Part shown: positions 63,456-64,000 of the stretch, piece by piece | Layout of the letters: each line of letters starts with the position of its first letter | How positions within the stretch are numbered: the first letter of the stretch is position 1 | DNA from: Mycolicibacterium helvum | Lineage (GTDB): Bacteria > Actinomycetota > Actinomycetes > Mycobacteriales > Mycobacteriaceae | Direction: 5' to 3' | Length of the DNA stretch: 64,000 bases | Assembly: GCF_010731895.1 (NCBI RefSeq) | Contig: NZ_AP022596.1 | Coordinates: 1,054,001 to 1,118,000, forward strand | The notes under the pieces: model-generated | The model's input: the letters and a program-made list of their open reading frames with translations, nothing else | Database searches by the model: none | Told to the model about the DNA's origin: nothing | Translations under genes and position numbers: made by a program

Positions 63456-64000
63456 GTGAAAACCGAGTTCACCCTCACCCAGAAGCGCGCGCTGGCGGTC
63501 ATCACCCTGCTCGCTCTGGTGTTGGGTGCCTACTTCCTGCGGCACTACTTCATCCTGGTGGTGATCGCTGCCATCGTCGCCTATCTGTTCACCCCGGTGT
63601 ACGACCGGTGCCGGCGCCGATTCGGGTCGGGGCTGTCGGCGACGTGTACGGTGCTGGTCGCGCTGGCGACCGTCATCATCCCGGTCGGCGCGCTGTTAAC
63701 GCTTGCGGTACTGCAGATTTCGCACATGCTGGTGCACGTAGCGGACTGGGTGCAGAACGCCGACATGTCCACAGTCGGTGATCACGCGCTGACGTACGTC
63801 AACCGGGCGCTGGCCAAACTGCCCTTCGGGCACTTCTCGGTCACCACCGAGTCGGTGCGGGACAACATGGTCAGCGTCTCGCAAGCCGTCGGACGGTGGC
63901 TACTGCACGCATTGCAGGGCGCCGCGGGCGGGGCGATCGGCGTGATCACGTCGTCGATCATCTTCTTGTACGTCCTGGTCTCGCTGCTGACCAACTCCGA
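63456..64000 (+). CDS. AI-2E family transporter-like membrane protein, 3' end outside window
   Basis: The frame starts at GTG 63456 (VKTEFTLTQKRALAVITLL) and runs to the window edge (181 codons seen). It has four hydrophobic segments, with LFTPVYDRCRRRF near 45 and the AI-2E family motif region GVITSSIIFLYVLVSLLTNS at the end seen. Despite the name, most members are permeases or Na+/H+-type exporters unrelated to autoinducer-2. It follows the SDR by 4 bases, so it may be co-transcribed. Confidence 0.8.
   Translation, partial: MKTEFTLTQKRALAVITLLALVLGAYFLRHYFILVVIAAIVAYLFTPVYDRCRRRFGSGLSATCTVLVALATVIIPVGALLTLAVLQISHMLVHVADWVQNADMSTVGDHALTYVNRALAKLPFGHFSVTTESVRDNMVSVSQAVGRWLLHALQGAAGGAIGVITSSIIFLYVLVSLLTNS

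Overview
The window comes from a high-GC actinobacterium and is almost certainly from a Mycobacterium/Mycolicibacterium species. The block ychF - DUF6542 membrane protein - ispH - Rv1109c-like - xseA - xseB - 3beta-hydroxysteroid dehydrogenase (49759-56297) has the gene order I know from M. tuberculosis Rv1112 to Rv1106c. Homologues of mcr (Rv1143), the Rv1144 dehydrogenase, echA10, bpoB (Rv1123c), the Rv1120c cyclase, a CobB sirtuin and its GntR neighbour lie in the other half. Other mycobacterial traits are WS/DGAT-like and Mce-associated proteins, DUF3556, an MPT63-like lipoprotein and KstR-type operators. The identifications rest on motifs and remembered family sequences; no database search was run.

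Layout. 1-3.1 kb: a partial DUF7064-like gene, a divergent TetR regulator and a Baeyer-Villiger-type monooxygenase. 3.1-6.6 kb: DUF1697, methyltransferases, GntR/sirtuin and a very small acidic protein behind an array of GAGTAAC-like repeats. 6.6-10.4 kb: fatty or branched acyl-CoA metabolism (nitronate monooxygenase, SDR, Mcr, enoyl-CoA hydratase). 10.4-15.7 kb: orphan HicB, an MFS exporter, a CPBP protease, an NAD(P)-binding protein, gamma-carbonic anhydrase and a secreted fasciclin protein. 15.7-22.2 kb: hydratase/thiolase operon, DUF3556 protein under a perfect KstR-type palindrome, DoxX, WS/DGAT-like protein and an SDR. 22.2-27.5 kb: alpha/beta hydrolases, an orphan Mce-associated protein pair, a VOC gene remnant, a 2-hydroxyacid dehydrogenase and a class III nucleotidyl cyclase.

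27.5-38.5 kb is the most distinctive part. It is an apparently acquired, tightly packed catabolic operon with a FadR-type GntR regulator, an MFS sugar porter, an SDR, a homologue of the Anabaena sensory rhodopsin transducer (no rhodopsin gene is present), a complete polar-amino-acid-type ABC importer, a D-aminoacylase-like amidohydrolase, an enolase-superfamily acid-sugar dehydratase, a KDPG-type aldolase and a PfkB (KDG-type) kinase. Four copies of an ATTGTnnnCAAT palindrome lie at the regulator and operon promoters, and one sits between a -35 and a -10 box. The enzymes outline import of an amide-linked or N-acylated sugar-acid-like compound, deacylation, dehydration to a 2-keto-3-deoxy acid, phosphorylation and aldol cleavage to pyruvate plus a triose phosphate.

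38.5-49.8 kb is a mixed accessory zone: small secreted and lipoproteins, an EAL-DICT protein facing a MalT-like LuxR regulator, small enzymes, and two single-gene units bounded by direct repeats that copy the 3' end of ychF. 49.8-56.3 kb is the conserved housekeeping block, ending with the KstR-boxed steroid dehydrogenase. 56.3-64 kb holds secreted proteins or lipoproteins, then a sulfatase - HAD phosphatase - formylglycine-generating enzyme operon, a KstR-like box, an epimerase-SDR pair and the start of an AI-2E-family membrane protein. I saw no tRNA, rRNA, CRISPR array, intact insertion sequence or phage gene.
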